Below, in pieces: positions 33,172-44,453 of a stretch of DNA of 64,000 nucleotides. The DNA is from Pratylenchus scribneri (lineage: Eukaryota > Nematoda > Chromadorea > Rhabditida > Pratylenchidae), in the NCBI GenBank assembly GCA_030063045.1, contig JAQSEB010000090.1, positions 558,001 through 622,000 on the forward strand, read 5' to 3'. The notes beneath the pieces were generated by a model. That model made no database searches. It was not told the origin of the DNA and was given only the letters and a program-made list of their open reading frames with translations. The translations under genes and the position numbers were made by a program. Within the stretch, counting starts at the first letter, position 1; the number at the start of each line of letters is the position of its first letter.

Positions 33172-34145
33172 AACTCATTAAAGCCAAGCAAATATATTGC
33201 AAAAAAAAATATAAAATTTACAAATTACATAATGCCCGAAAAATCATAAAACTTTCCATTTCCATTAATTAAAGAAAATTTCTAATTCTATTCTGAATAT
33301 TTTTAGTTTATTTATTTTTATTTACAATTATTTATTAATATTTCATTGACAATTTTTTATACATTTTTACCGCCAATTTCAATTAAAATGGAGCGAATTA
33401 TTCTTTCCCCTTTTCAATTCAAATTAAGAATTTTTTTTCTAGTTTTAAATTGAATAATTCCCTTTTTCACCTCGACCGAATTTATTTTTAGAAAATAATG
33501 GATTTTAGACTTTAGATAAAATTCTTTCCCATTTTCAAATTTACTGAAGTAATTTTTCCTTCCTCGATTTACTATGTTCTTTTCCCATTTTCCATAGACT
33601 CAATAGGCCGTAAAAATTGAGTTTATTCGCGTGGAACATTTTCAATGAAAAGGCAAATTTATTTTTGGTCGAGCAAATTTCAAAAAGCATTTTAGAGCGC
33701 ATTTTCGAGGATTTTTCTTTTGTTGCCAATTTAACTTGTCCAATATAAATCATTCATTCACATTTTCGGCAAATTCTATATATTCAATTTTCTTCAGAGT
33801 ATAAGAAATTCGTCAATTTAAAAATTTATTTCTTAATTAAAAAAATATTTTTTATTTAATTTTAATTTTTTTAGGATTTTTATTTTAAAATAATAAAATA
33901 TATTATTTTATATAATTAATTTAGACTATTTTTCTGCTTATTTTTTATATAATATTTTTTTCTTTAAATAATAAAATATTAGTAATCTGCAATTTTCTTT
34001 GTTTGCAAAAGACAAAAATAATTCATATTTTTATTATATCGATTTCTTTTTATTATTATATTTTTAATTTTTATAGGAATGAAAAAAGTTGTTTTGGTGC
34101 GTACGGGGTCGAGTCCTGAATAGACAAAGGGAAGTGCAAATGTGG
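33172..34145. other. AT-rich intergenic sequence
   Basis: I see no gene. The minus frame near 33541-33753 has no signal peptide, domain or splice support. Confidence 0.5.
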
Positions 34146-34149
34146 TCAT

Positions 34150-34480
34150 GTCCCTGAATAGTGCAAATGTGGGCGTTTTCGACTTCTAATAAAACAGAAA
34201 CCAATTTTAGACCCCACTAAGCTTATACCATTTTGTAGATCTCATCGAGACGCATTGATTGATATATAATTTGTCATGCTCTGGTCAGAATAAAATAGTA
34301 TTAAACCATTTTTCCAGTCTTTTGTTTTAAACTTTTTAATTTTAGCTCAAACCATGACAAATTATATACCAATCGATGCGTTTCGATGAGATCTACAAAA
34401 TGGTAAAAGGTTTGTATGGTCTAAAACCAGTTCCTGTTTTATTAGAAGTCGAAAACGCCCACATTTGTACTATTCAGGAG
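34150..34480. mobile_element. Foldback MITE family T, copy 1
   Basis: ccctgaatagtgcaaatgtg and gcgttttcgacttctaataa at the left are matched inverted at the right (ttattagaagtcgaaaacgc, cacatttgtactattcagg). The inner arms carry tagatctcatcgagacgcat. Related copies: 36975-37275 and 59570-59960. Confidence 0.8.
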
Positions 34481-34489
34481 TTGATATAG

Positions 34490-36700
34490 CACCGTTTTGG
34501 TGCCATAATGTCATTATTCCATATACTAATTTATTTTTGGCCTTTCTTTTTCTCGTTCCCGGAAATCCAATCCCATTATATCTTATTCTTTTTTTTATTT
34601 TTTCTTAAAAAATTCATACACTGGATTTTTTTCATGTTTGTCACAAATAAATCAGAAAAAATGGCAAAAATAAAAATTATCCCGGAAATGAAAGAACAAA
34701 AAATTATTAATTCAAACTTTTATTCACATCACTTTTTAATTCCAATTTTTCTTTTGTTTGTAATTTTCCTTTTAAAATGGCCTCATATTAGATATAGATA
34801 TTTGCGTGATTATTTAAAAAAAGACAAAAAAAAATAGGAAAGGAAATGAAAGAATGGTGTCGAATTTTTGGATTGACAAAATTATTAGCCATCGCGCATT
34901 CGGTACCAAAAAGAGTCAAATAAAAATACAAAAAATATTAAAATTTTTGAGATAATTGCCACCTTCCTTTTCACATTTTTGCCCTCTCAAATTGGTCTTT
35001 AGCTGACATTAGAACAAATTTTAAAGGAACGAGAATAATGCCACCCGAATAGATAATTTAATATTATTATTACAGTCTCATTCCCATTTTTAATTTACAT
35101 TTCTTTCATCATTTTTTCATATAGAAAAGCGCATTAATTTCCATCCTATCTATTAATTCATCATTCCAATGTCATCATTATATTTTCATATATATTTAAA
35201 TATTTAAATCTGTTTACATTTATATTTCCTCAAAATTTCCACATTCTCTGATAAAAATCGAAATTTGCCTACCAATAAAAATTTCTTCTTTCAAATTAAC
35301 TTTTGATAATTTTCATTAGCTCTGCCAAAAAATTTTTCCCAGAATCTAATTTTCCTTAAATGGCATACAATCAAATTATTTTCCAATGAATTCATAATGT
35401 AGAAAATTAGCTACCAAAAACTTTTTGCTAGCATTTTTATTTTTTTTACAGTCAATTCAAGATAAAATAAAGAAAATTAGTAAATAAATTTAGTCAAATA
35501 ATCCACCAAAATGAAAAAAAAAGAACTTACCACTATAAAATAAAAATACATCATTACATAAATGTTTAAAAAACATTTCAATATTTAGAGGCAAAAAAAC
35601 ACATTTCATGTTTTCCAATAGTTTAGGCACGAATTGAAATGAAGGGTAGTGGCGAAATTTAATATTCCACAAATTTCCATTTCCCCCCTTTTATTTTGGT
35701 ACAGCCGCCAAATATGAATGAACATTGTGGTGGCGGGGACCGGCGAATGGTGGCGCATTTTTAATTTGTTTAAAACGCGTTCAACTCCCCCATTGACCCT
35801 ACTCCCCCAATTTCCTCAATTCGCCCAACATCACGCCAAAATGCATAGAATAATGCCATACCCTACTTTAACATTTTTCATTTTCACATTTTCATTTGAA
35901 AACATTCACCGTTCGTTCCCTTTCTTCTATGTTGACTAATGGCACTTATTTAAATTTAATAATTCTGGGAAAGTCTGAAATTCCTTCTAATTTCCTTCAC
36001 GCAAACATTTTCAATTAATTTTTGAGAAAAAAAACCGATGTTTTGTTTGAAAAAGACAGACAAAACCAAATGAAAGTCTGACTCGCATAATTGTTGGAAT
36101 TTAAGGGCATTTAAAATGATGCGATTTTGTCCTATCCAAGGGATAATAAATATAGTTCTAGCACGCAAAATGTGTCCTTCAAGAAATTTGTAATACTTAT
36201 TTTTCTAATAAATTCGACAGCAAAGCGATATTTTGGTATTTCTTAATTAGCTATCTCGAGATTTTTTGGGTCAACTAAAAGAAAATGAATTGGTAACCCC
36301 CAATGGGTCATTCAGTTAGGTTTAGGTTTAGCGGCATTCTAGAGAGAGGTTATCATCTCACATTTCCATAATCCGAATCCGAATCTTAATCACCTATAAG
36401 GGGACACTTCATTCAAAATAAATCGGGAAACAGATAATTAAAAAGTACAAATATTTTTGCAATTCTTCAGTCTAAAATATAATTGATTTTCATTTTCTAA
36501 TTATTTTTGACAAACATTTTTTAAAGTCCCAAAATCGAAAAGATGTCAATTTGAATAGAATATTTATAAATTTGACTCTCATTGTCACAGTCTGCTGCTG
36601 CCGTCATGATAAAATTACTTCCGTACTGCGCTTAAAGTGTCAAATTATTATCTTAAAATGAAAGCGAAAAATATTATTTTTTTATATTATGTGGAGCTAT
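34490..36700. other. Long AT-rich intergenic stretch
   Basis: No convincing gene. A plus frame at 34508-34837 (109 codons, Phe/Ile/Lys-rich) has compositional bias only. Around 35718-35940 GC rises and small frames exist on both strands, none with a clear splice partner. 36290-36420 has the gacccttcact-type repeat seen in inverted-repeat elements. Confidence 0.35.
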
Positions 36701-36748
36701 AGCGGCTCAGTGATAGGCCACCCAAAATTTTATTTGCTTATTTTCCAG

Positions 36749-37449
36749 CATTTTTGTCCTGTGCATTGGCCAAATCTGCTGGCGGTGGCCAAAAGCAGCA
36801 ACAGATGATTGTTGTGCCCGAATTTGAAAACAATAATGAGGAACAAGAACCAATGGTCGTTGAGGTGGCCGAATTCGCCGGCAAACACTATCGACCTGGA
36901 CAATTGGCACAAATTTTGTCGGGAGGAAAAAGGTGAAAAATTGGCATAAAATGAATAAATATTTTTTTGTAACAAGATTGGTTTTTGACTTCTAATAAAT
37001 CCGAAACCGATTTTAAACCCTAGAAACCTTATGACAATTTGTAAATCTCATCAAGACGCATCGAATAATATATAAAATACCAGGTTTTGGCAAAAAATTA
37101 AAGGTTTAAAATCAAAAATAGAAAATATGGTTTAAATGATTTAATTGTAAATCAATTTGGATTTAAAATAAGAAATTTACATGTCAAAAGATGCGTCTCG
37201 ATGAGATCTACAAATTGGTATAAGGTTTGTAGGGTCTAAAACCGGTTTGCGCTTTATTAGAAATCAAAAAATAGCTCCAAAAAAAGATTAATTTTTTAAT
37301 AAAATGCCGATAAAAAATTAATATTTAATTTAAAAATTTTCAGTGAAAAATCACCAACGGCTGGCAATCTTCAATTCCTTGTAGACGGTCCAATTCAGCG
37401 GATGGAGAAGAAATGGAGCCGATTTGAACCCTCAATCCGATTTTATTGA
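36749..37449 (+). CDS. Possible secreted peptide precursor (3' part)
   Basis: Two exons in frame. The first, 36749-36932, follows a ttattttccag acceptor; the second is 37344-37449 (TGA stop). Together they give about 96 residues. The first exon begins FLSCALAKSAGG, which looks like the end of a signal peptide, then an acidic stretch (VVPEFENNNEEQEP) and AGKHYRPGQLAQILSGGKR with a dibasic KR site. The second ends KKWSRFEPSIRFY. Dibasic sites and size suggest a neuropeptide-like precursor (inference). I could not find the first exon with the start methionine. The intron contains a family T MITE. Not a precursor I recognise. Confidence 0.5.
36975..37275. mobile_element. Foldback MITE family T, copy 2
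   Basis: tttttgacttctaataaatc and ctcatcaagacgcatcg are matched inverted by cgatgagatctac and ctttattagaaatcaaaaa. It lies wholly inside an intron. Confidence 0.75.
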
Positions 37450-37679
37450 TGAATTGAATTAATTAATGAAGGGAAATGGGCAATTGTGCCAACGTGACCA
37501 AAACCAACTTTTAACCAAACATTTGAAATTGACCAACAAAAAATAAATCCATCCCAAAACAATCATTCTAATCAAACATTGTTTTTAAATATTTTTTATA
37601 TTTGCATGGAATGTTAATTGACCATAATTTGAATTTCTTTAATTATTTGATTTATGACGAAAGTAGGTGGTAGTTGTAC
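37450..37679. other. 3' flank of the peptide-precursor gene
   Basis: Contains an aataaatcc signal about 90 bp after the stop codon. Nothing else seen. Confidence 0.4.
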
Positions 37680-37905
37680 AGTGTACACTTTTACCGCTTT
37701 TTGAGTTAATTGGGGAATGTGAAGGGTCCCCCCTATGTTTTGTCATAATTACGATTAGGGCCATTCAGGGATAGGATATAATCTCACGGTAATCTCTAAT
37801 GACCCTAGCCTAACCCTAATCCTGAATCCTGATGACCCAAAGGGGGGATCCTTCACTTTTTCTTTTCCAATAAAAAAACGGATACAAAGTGTACAAAAGT
37901 ACCCG
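37680..37905. mobile_element. Foldback element with agggtccccc arms
   Basis: acagtgtacacttttaccg / acaaagtgtacaaaagtacc ends and gtgaagggtcccccctatg / gggggatccttcac inner arms form an inverted repeat. The core has gaccctagcctaaccctaat. Relatives at 51390-51640 and 61150-61395. Confidence 0.65.
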
Positions 37906-38560
37906 AAGGAAGGGAATTTAATAAATGGAATTTAAGGGAAAAGTGCTAGAGTAGGAGAGTCAGTTTTTCGAACGTGTCGGTTTGAAAACCTGGTTTTCGG
38001 TTTCAGTTATTTTGAGTAAAAATTTCCCAATTTCGGTTTTAAATTGCATCTATTTTCTCAAACCGAAACTTACTCTGTCTTATTCTGATGAGCAATACAT
38101 AATAGGGAATGGCTGGGGATCTCCGACTAAATAATTGTTTCTCAAAATATATTACTAGAACAATATAATAAGCTATAATTTCCTCAAACGAATAGAGTTG
38201 AGTCAATTAATTGAATTCGCATAAAAATTAAGATATAAAGGGAGGGAGAAAAATTAGTTTCACTTTTTTTGTAAATTAGAACTTTTGGCCTAAGTTGTAT
38301 ACCAAAAACGATTCAATAATTAATTTTTTTCTTACAATGATCGAATTTAGTTATAATAAAAATGGTCCAATAAATATGTTCAAGAAATTTTAAAAATATT
38401 TGACTGTATTTTTTTAAATATTTGATTCAATAAATTTATTTGATAAATTACAAAATTTCGAGAATTCGATTTGATTGAGAGAAGTAGCCATAAATATGGA
38501 AAAATTTTATTATGTATTTGATGAGAAGAATACATCTATGATTTGAATGGTTTTGATGAG
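37906..38560. other. Intergenic sequence
   Basis: No gene recognised. The sequence near 37975-38070 (aaacctggttttcggtttca) is partly self-complementary and looks like another worn element. Confidence 0.35.
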
Positions 38561-38566
38561 GTCTGA

Positions 38567-38737
38567 TTAAATTCTGCTGCTACCCTCAAAAATGGCTTCT
38601 TCTATTCTTTTTGTTTCCTCGCTAATATTAAAAAATTGGGGAGAATGAGGCCGAGACAAAAATGCCGCTTTCTGTGTTGGGAAGGATGAAGTGGGAGAAG
38701 GACGGCAGTTTGTGGGCAAGACAAGTGCCGGAGTAGC
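38567..38737 (-). CDS. Orphan terminal exon
   Basis: After a cttcattttcag acceptor an open stretch of 57 codons runs to a TAA: Pro/Ser-rich (PALVLPTNCRPSPTSSFP) and then acidic/basic (EETKRIEEAIFEG). Composition is like a real exon, but the upstream exons are not found; an inverted-repeat element begins 150 bp upstream. Could be the end of an unidentified gene or a relic. Confidence 0.35.
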   Translation of the reverse strand, partial: ATPALVLPTNCRPSPTSSFPTQKAAFLSRPHSPQFFNISEETKRIEEAIFEGSSRI

Positions 38738-38884
38738 TGAAAATGAAGAAATGATTAATTTAGTGAATGACAAATAATAATTTGGCCAATCTATCATCCC
38801 ATCAAGGCCATATCCCCCCATAGAGCGGAATTTTTTGACATGAGTCCAATATCTTTGAGGCAAAATCAGGTTATTAGATAATAT

Positions 38885-39400
38885 GCGCAATTTTAATTCC
38901 TGGACCGATCAGGTCGATTGATAGCTCATTCGAAAGAGCTCGCCGAGCTGAATCGAACTAGGGGCGGACGAAGTCCGAAAACCCCCCAAGAGCTGAGATA
39001 TAATATGCCGAAATTTGAAAAAGTGCTTGGTCCCCCCTATGGGTCGAAACTCGAAAAATTTTTCAGTCAAATTATAGTTCAATCGACGCGTCTCGGTCAG
39101 AGAAGCTCGAATCTGTCATCGATTTTGCATAAAATCAAAAAAAAAAAATTATGGCCATTTTAATTTCAAGTTTGGGCTGGGGTTAGGGTGGGGTTAGGCT
39201 AAGGCCAGCATGGGTATTAGGGCTAGGCTAGGGTTAGGGTAGATTAGGGCTAGGATTGTTATTTGGGCGACTGTATCTCAGCCCCTGGGGGATATTCGGA
39301 CTTCACCCACCTCTAATTCGACCCAGCTCGGCGAGTTCTTTCGAATGAGCTATCATCACTCGCCCTGATCGGTACAGAAATTAGAAGTTGCGTATACGCC
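38885..39400. mobile_element. Foldback element, about 515 bp
   Basis: The left arm (ccgatcaggtcgattgatag, gaaagagctcgccgagctga) is mirrored on the right (agctcggcgagttctttcga, ctgatcggtac). The core carries tandem ggttaggg/ggctaggg motifs and a fragment shared with 32750-32900 (cgacgcgtctcg, agctcgaatctg). Confidence 0.75.
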
Positions 39401-39506
39401 CTATTTTCCAAAATCAAAATCACTCTTAAGGTTTAAAATGGGAAACATTTGCCCACCCATAGGGAATTCATCCTAACCCAAATGTGCCAATTCAATCCAT
39501 TCCTTT

Positions 39507-40013
39507 TTATTCATCTGCTGGTATCTCCAATTCGTGGCAATGTTTTGCATCCTCTTCGCTTGAACAGTGCTTTTGCGGACATCGCTTCTTGGAATGTTTG
39601 TGCCCGATTTGTGGGTGGAATGTTTGTTGTCCGCACCAAATTGTTGATCTTCTTTTCCGCCCATTTGGCCTCTTTGCTGCAAACACCGATGGGGCAATCA
39701 ATTGCAACACCATCGTTGGTGTGAGGGGAAAGTACGCGGCCATTGCGTCCGCATTTTGAACAAATCGAAAGTCGGCATTGGCATTTGGATTGGACTTTTT
39801 TTGGATGGTCCATTGTTGTTCCTGTGGATACGGCCTGGGGTGCGAGTGGTGTGAAAATGGATGGACGGAAGAGGAGGAAGAAGTGGATGCCAATTGGGTC
39901 GTAAATTGATGGAAAAGGGCCGATACAGCGGAGATGCAGAGGAGCAAGATGGCAAGACGTCGATGGACATTTTGAATAGAATTAATGGATAAATTGGATG
40001 GATTTGGCCCCAA
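39507..40013 (-). CDS. Secreted Cys-containing protein, 168 aa
   Basis: Single uninterrupted frame with natural codon use. An N-terminal hydrophobic segment (RRLAILLLCISAVSALF, about residues 18-34) looks like a signal peptide. Then a Ser/His/Pro-rich region (TSSSSSVHPFSHHSHP), a basic site GRKRR near residue 120, and a Cys-rich end with CGQQ, RCPQKHC and KHCHELEIP. The stop overlaps an aataaa signal. The RKRR site followed by a C-x4-C-x8-C tail recalls processed hormone precursors, including an insulin A chain lacking one Cys, but the B-chain spacing does not fit, so I leave it unnamed. Frames on the other strand and in shifted registers are shadows caused by local GC richness. Confidence 0.55.
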   Translation of the reverse strand: MGPNPSNLSINSIQNVHRRLAILLLCISAVSALFHQFTTQLASTSSSSSVHPFSHHSHPRPYPQEQQWTIQKKSNPNANADFRFVQNADAMAAYFPLTPTMVLQLIAPSVFAAKRPNGRKRRSTIWCGQQTFHPQIGHKHSKKRCPQKHCSSEEDAKHCHELEIPADE

Positions 40014-40047
40014 AATTTGAGCTAAAAATTAAATTGGGAACATATGT

Positions 40048-40258
40048 CGTAGGAGAAACTGAAATTCAGGAGAAATTGAAATCTCCTAAAAGAGAAATTG
40101 AAATTAACACACTATTTCTCACTTTTTTGGTTAGAGAAACAGAAAAAAGTGAGTGTCACATAGGGAATATAATGAAAGGAAGAAAAGGAGAGTGTGTTAG
40201 AGGATGTGGCAGACAGTTAGAGAAATTTCAATTTCTCCTGAATTTCAGTTTCTCCTGC
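40048..40258. mobile_element. 211-bp MITE with 9-bp target duplication
   Basis: Inverted ends of about 35 bp contain ggagaaactgaaattcagga and gagaaattgaaat. They are flanked by direct aacatatgt at 40039-40047 and 40259-40267. Probably a small Mutator-type MITE. It lies just upstream of the 168-aa secreted ORF. Confidence 0.85.
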
Positions 40259-40269
40259 AACATATGTAA

Positions 40270-40850
40270 TTAAATTAATAAATTTTTGCAACTTGAAATA
40301 TATCCTTTATAGTGAAACTTTTGTTCTCAAAATTGATGGAGCATTCAGGGTGAATGAATCCGGCACTTGTTTCTGGAAGGAAAATTGTATTTAGAAAATT
40401 GAAAAATTTATTTTAAAAATGAAAAAAATATATATAGCAAAAAAAAATTTTAAATTATTTTAAAAATTCAATAATTTAAAAATTATTTAAAAAAAAATTT
40501 AAAATTGAAAAAAATTATTTAAAAAATTAAAAAAAAATATTTAAAATATTGAAAAAATTATTTAAGAAATTTTTAAATAATATTTTAAAATCAAAAAAAG
40601 ATAAAGACCTCAAATAATTTGTCCATCCATCGGAGAACAAAATGTGTTGAATGTACAATTCACATAAATAGGACGACAACATATTGTAGCGTCAAACTGT
40701 TAAGGAAATAATTAGAAAAATGTTAGCTGTGAGGATAAAATGGGACACAAACCCAGTGCCGGGCACATGAATATAAGAAGGTGGACTTGGATTTGGCCGT
40801 GCCTATTCTGCTGTTCTTAACCCGGTCATTGACTAAGCGGAGATTTTTGT
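40270..40850. other. Spacer with exon-like minus fragments
   Basis: Minus-strand stretches near 40700-40612 (after ccttaacag; FDATICCRPIYVNC) and 40383-40290 (after ccttccag; SAGFIHPECSINFENKSF) look exon-like, but I could not join them to each other or to the kinase in frame. No PH-domain signature seen. Confidence 0.3.
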
Positions 40851-40855
40851 TGCTC

Positions 40856-43538
40856 TAATCCATTCCAATCAATTCCATCAAAAAATGGATGATTTTTAAT
40901 GAGTTGTGGGCCAATCCGTTCTGATGGACAAATTCGCAAAATTGATTGAATTAGTTGGCGGCCTTCTGCCGATGGGAAATCATCGGGAAATTTGAAGCTG
41001 AGTTGAAGGATTTGTTCGTGTACAGAGCGCAGAAAAGCCTGAAATTAATATGTAAATTTTAGGCATTAATTAAATTTTTCTCTATTTTTTCAAAATAGAA
41101 TTTTTATAATTTTTTATACAATTAACTAAGATTGAAAATTTTTTCAATATTTATGACGGTCATCAGTTTTTTTTCTCCATCAAATCACTCTGCCAGAAAC
41201 CCCAAAAATTGTTCATAATATTTTAAAAAATTGATCATAAAATTTTAACTCTAAAATAATATGTTTTCTTCGCTTTATAATAAAAAATGAAATATAAATA
41301 ATAAAATTGGAATCTCAAAAAAAAGTTTCATATTTTTTTATGATACTATAAACTATTATTTTTTTTCAAAAAAGGAAAACTTAATTTAATCAAAAAATCT
41401 CAAATTTTGATATGAATTAAAAATGTTAAAAATTTCCAAAATAGCAATTAAATTTTACTAACATTGTAGAACAAAAAGTCTTTATCCCCAGAAAATGGTC
41501 TTTGACCGGCCAATAATTCGAACAGAATGACGCCAAAGGCCCTGTGGGAAAATGTGGGAATTAGTAAAATTTTTTGTAATTTTTTAATTCTGTAAAATTA
41601 ATTTAGAAAATTAATAAATGAGAATGGGCAAATTCCATATAAAACCGACCACCAATCGCATGCCGTGCTCACTTCTTCCCCATTTATAACCTGAAAAAAA
41701 ATTTAATTAAAATTAATTTCTATTTTTTTAAACGAAGAGTCGTACAGTACCTAAAAATAAGAAAAATTTAATTTTTATGTTTTTGCCGATTTTTATATTT
41801 TACCTCGGGGCTCACATATTGGGGCGTGCCCACCAATGAACATCGCCTCCGAATTGTTGGTTTTTGCCCTTGTTCATTGCCAACAATGATTTCTGTCTTT
41901 TCTTCATCCTTTTTTAAATTGTTTGGGCCATCCAATATTTTTGCCAAGCCAAAATCAGACAGCAATATATTTCCATTTTGGCACAGTAAAATATTTTCTG
42001 AAAATTAAAAATGGAATATAAATCCAATTTTACGCCATTTAATATAACTCATCGAGGATTGGGCCTATTTTGATGATTTTAGTATCAAATCAAAGGGTTG
42101 ACTTTTGGCTATCCAATGAAATTAATTTTATTAAGCTTTGTTAAAATTGTTGGAATTATTCCCAAAAAGCTATTTAAAATGGCCTTCAATTTGAAGCAAA
42201 TTGCTCAATGATTTTTATACACAAAAATTTCAAAAATTCTGGACCAATTTAAGTAAATTTAATATTAATAGATAACCAAAAATCTGCTCTTTAATTTTGA
42301 TACTTAAATCATAAAAATTTGGTTCCGTCCTTGAAAAGTTAATATGGCGTCAAATTTAGATTGATTTTTAAAATTGATATTTTTTCTATAATTATATTTA
42401 TAAATAATTACCGGGTTTAACATCCCGATGAACAACATTCAATGCATGTATATGCTCTGGAATTGAACAAATGATTTAAATATGAATAAATAATAAATTA
42501 ACCGAGTGCGGCACAAAGCTGAGCCATGACAAATTTTGCATGTTCTACGGTGAATTTTCCGCCAAGTGATTTCAGTTGGGAACGCAAATCTTTTTTGTCA
42601 GCCAATGTAAGCACAAAATAGAGTGAATTGGCATCTTGGAATGTGCAATATAGATGGACAATAAATGGATTGGAATGTTCGGGAGTGGACAAAAGGCCGA
42701 GAATATCTCGTTCCCGGTAAATTTGTTGAATCTAAAAATGATTTAAACCCAAAAATTTAATAAACAATGCTGACATTTTGTTCATTCTTCTTAAATTGGC
42801 AAACTTTCATGGCGAATTTTCGGCCTGTAGACCTTTCGGAGACCGAAAAGACGGTGGCAAATGCACCTGAAAATGAAATTAGAATATTTTCAATTTTTTC
42901 TTAGGTTCCAATTAAAATTTCCTATGGCAATTGGGCTTCAAAAAGAGAAGAACGATGATGGATGGCGAATAAACCTGTCAATCAAAATTGTGATGGTTGG
43001 AGAAGAATAACTCCCAGTTTTAAACGTTAAATAAACCAAAAGAAATAAGTCTTCTTATAATAAGTCCTAATTCTCAAAAACCAATCATCTAATTTAGTAT
43101 AATTTATGCTAATTTTGCCACAATTTTTTTCATTTTAAAATTATTCAATTTTTGTATCTTTCATTTTTTATTGAGAAGTGGTGAAAATGATGCCATTTTC
43201 CCTTTTCCTTATTTTATTTTAGTGATGGATGGAAATGGAAATTCATTTCTCCATCTCCTTCAATCCTCCACCACAGTGAAGGATTGATTGAAACGATGAA
43301 GCAATGCCATCATCCCTTTTCTCTTCCATCCTCCCAGCTCCCATCCTATCCTAACTCCAGCAGAAGAGCCCAGGCAGACTCATTTTCATTTCATTTTCAT
43401 TTTAAGAATTTGTATAATCAAATAAAAACCTTGGCCTAGTTTGTAGAGGATTCGGAAATCCTCTTTTGATAATGATGAAGATGATGATGATGAAGAAGAA
43501 AATGTTGAATTTTGTTGGGTTTTTGTTGTTGAAGACAT
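40856..43538 (-). CDS. pdk-1-like: PDK1-like Ser/Thr kinase
   Basis: Eight exons: 43538-43430, 42866-42775, 42731-42503, 42456-42412, 41997-41804, 41690-41650, 41541-41463 and 41038-40856. They join to 323 aa. After a Ser-rich N-terminus come the Gly loop GQGAFATV (35-42), AMK with Lys57, the helix-C RERD, HRDVKPEN (Asp155), DFG (173-175), and VGTPQYVSPE (214-223), the PDK1-type activation-loop end with its conserved Ser before VGT. The lower lobe has DWWAFGVILFELLAG and ERIG. PDK1 phosphorylates the activation loops of AGC kinases such as AKT and S6K. The frame stops at HPFFDGIDWND, but one base out of frame the sequence continues LEQQKSP, resembling the usual PDK1 continuation, so the end may hold an indel. 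No PH domain found. The ATG follows tttttag directly, a possible trans-splice site. Confidence 0.85.
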
Positions 43539-43539
43539 C

Positions 43540-44450
43540 TAAAAATAATAAATTATTATTTTAATGAATACCATTGTTTTTGTTGGTTTTCGGCATGCAA
43601 CAAATTCGGCTCCAATTTATGGTTTTTTTGTATGTTCTCAACAAATATTTGCAATTCGTTTCATTAAATTTTCATTATTTTTTTCTATATTTCTCTATTT
43701 TTCCATTTATCATTAGTTTCGTTGAAACGAGGGATAATATGTCCATGAGAAAAATACAAAAGTGCAAAATGCCAAAGATCATTTTTAAATATCTATCAAA
43801 CACCACATTCCCACCATTTTCATTTTTCACCTTTCCCGTTTCCGTTTCCCAATATTTTCTTCTCTGCTTCTCTGTTTTTCCATACACATTTTTTGAAAGA
43901 CGAAGAGGGATAAAATGGGTCTGACGAAAAATACAAATTTCAAAATGCCACGGTCATTTTTTGAATATAACATCATATTCCCTTTACTCTGCTGAATGAT
44001 TATTCGACAAGGGAAAAAACGAAAAATATAGCATTTTGGTTGACAAATTAATATGAGTTCATTTGTTTCAATAATTTTATAAAATTAATTATTAAAAAGG
44101 AAGAAAATATAATTTATACGACAAAAATTGACAAGAAGAAGACGAAAAATTATGTCGAAAAAAAAATGGATTGGTTGATCACTTGGATTTCATAATATTT
44201 TAATGCGAATCCAATTCTGTTCATCAAATAATATATAATTAAATTTAATCCATCCGCAACGACTCTTAAATCCATAAATTAAGAAAAGAGAAGAGATAGG
44301 ATTTATTATTTATGCAACTGATTTATTTAAATTTAAACGACCAAAAATTAGGCAGAGGTTGGGATTGGGATTAAGGGAATAGTTAAAAATTATTAAATTA
44401 AATGATTTGTCCATCTTTGTTTATGTATGCTCTCTTCTTCACATTCAAAA
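43540..44450. other. Intergenic with a diverged direct repeat
   Basis: About 43690-43820 and 43860-43985 are related to each other (ctctgtttttccat, gagggataa, gaaaaatacaaa, aaaatgcca, atcattttt), so this is a diverged tandem duplication. The frames here are repeat-driven. No gene seen. Confidence 0.4.
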
Positions 44451-44453
44451 TTC

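Noticed and set aside
33005..33202. Ala/Ser/Arg-rich minus-strand frames
   Set aside because: They cover the repeat-built arm of the Mutator-like element.
34508..34837. 109-codon Phe/Ile-rich plus frame
   Set aside because: Hydrophobic AT-rich composition only, with no splice partners or recognisable pattern.
39449..39813. Plus-strand and shifted minus-strand Cys-rich frames
   Set aside because: They overlap the 168-aa minus frame that has a signal peptide and natural codon use. Kept as alternatives only.
39870..40000. Insulin-like peptide call for the 168-aa ORF
   Set aside because: Only part of the A-chain spacing fits and no B-chain motif is present.
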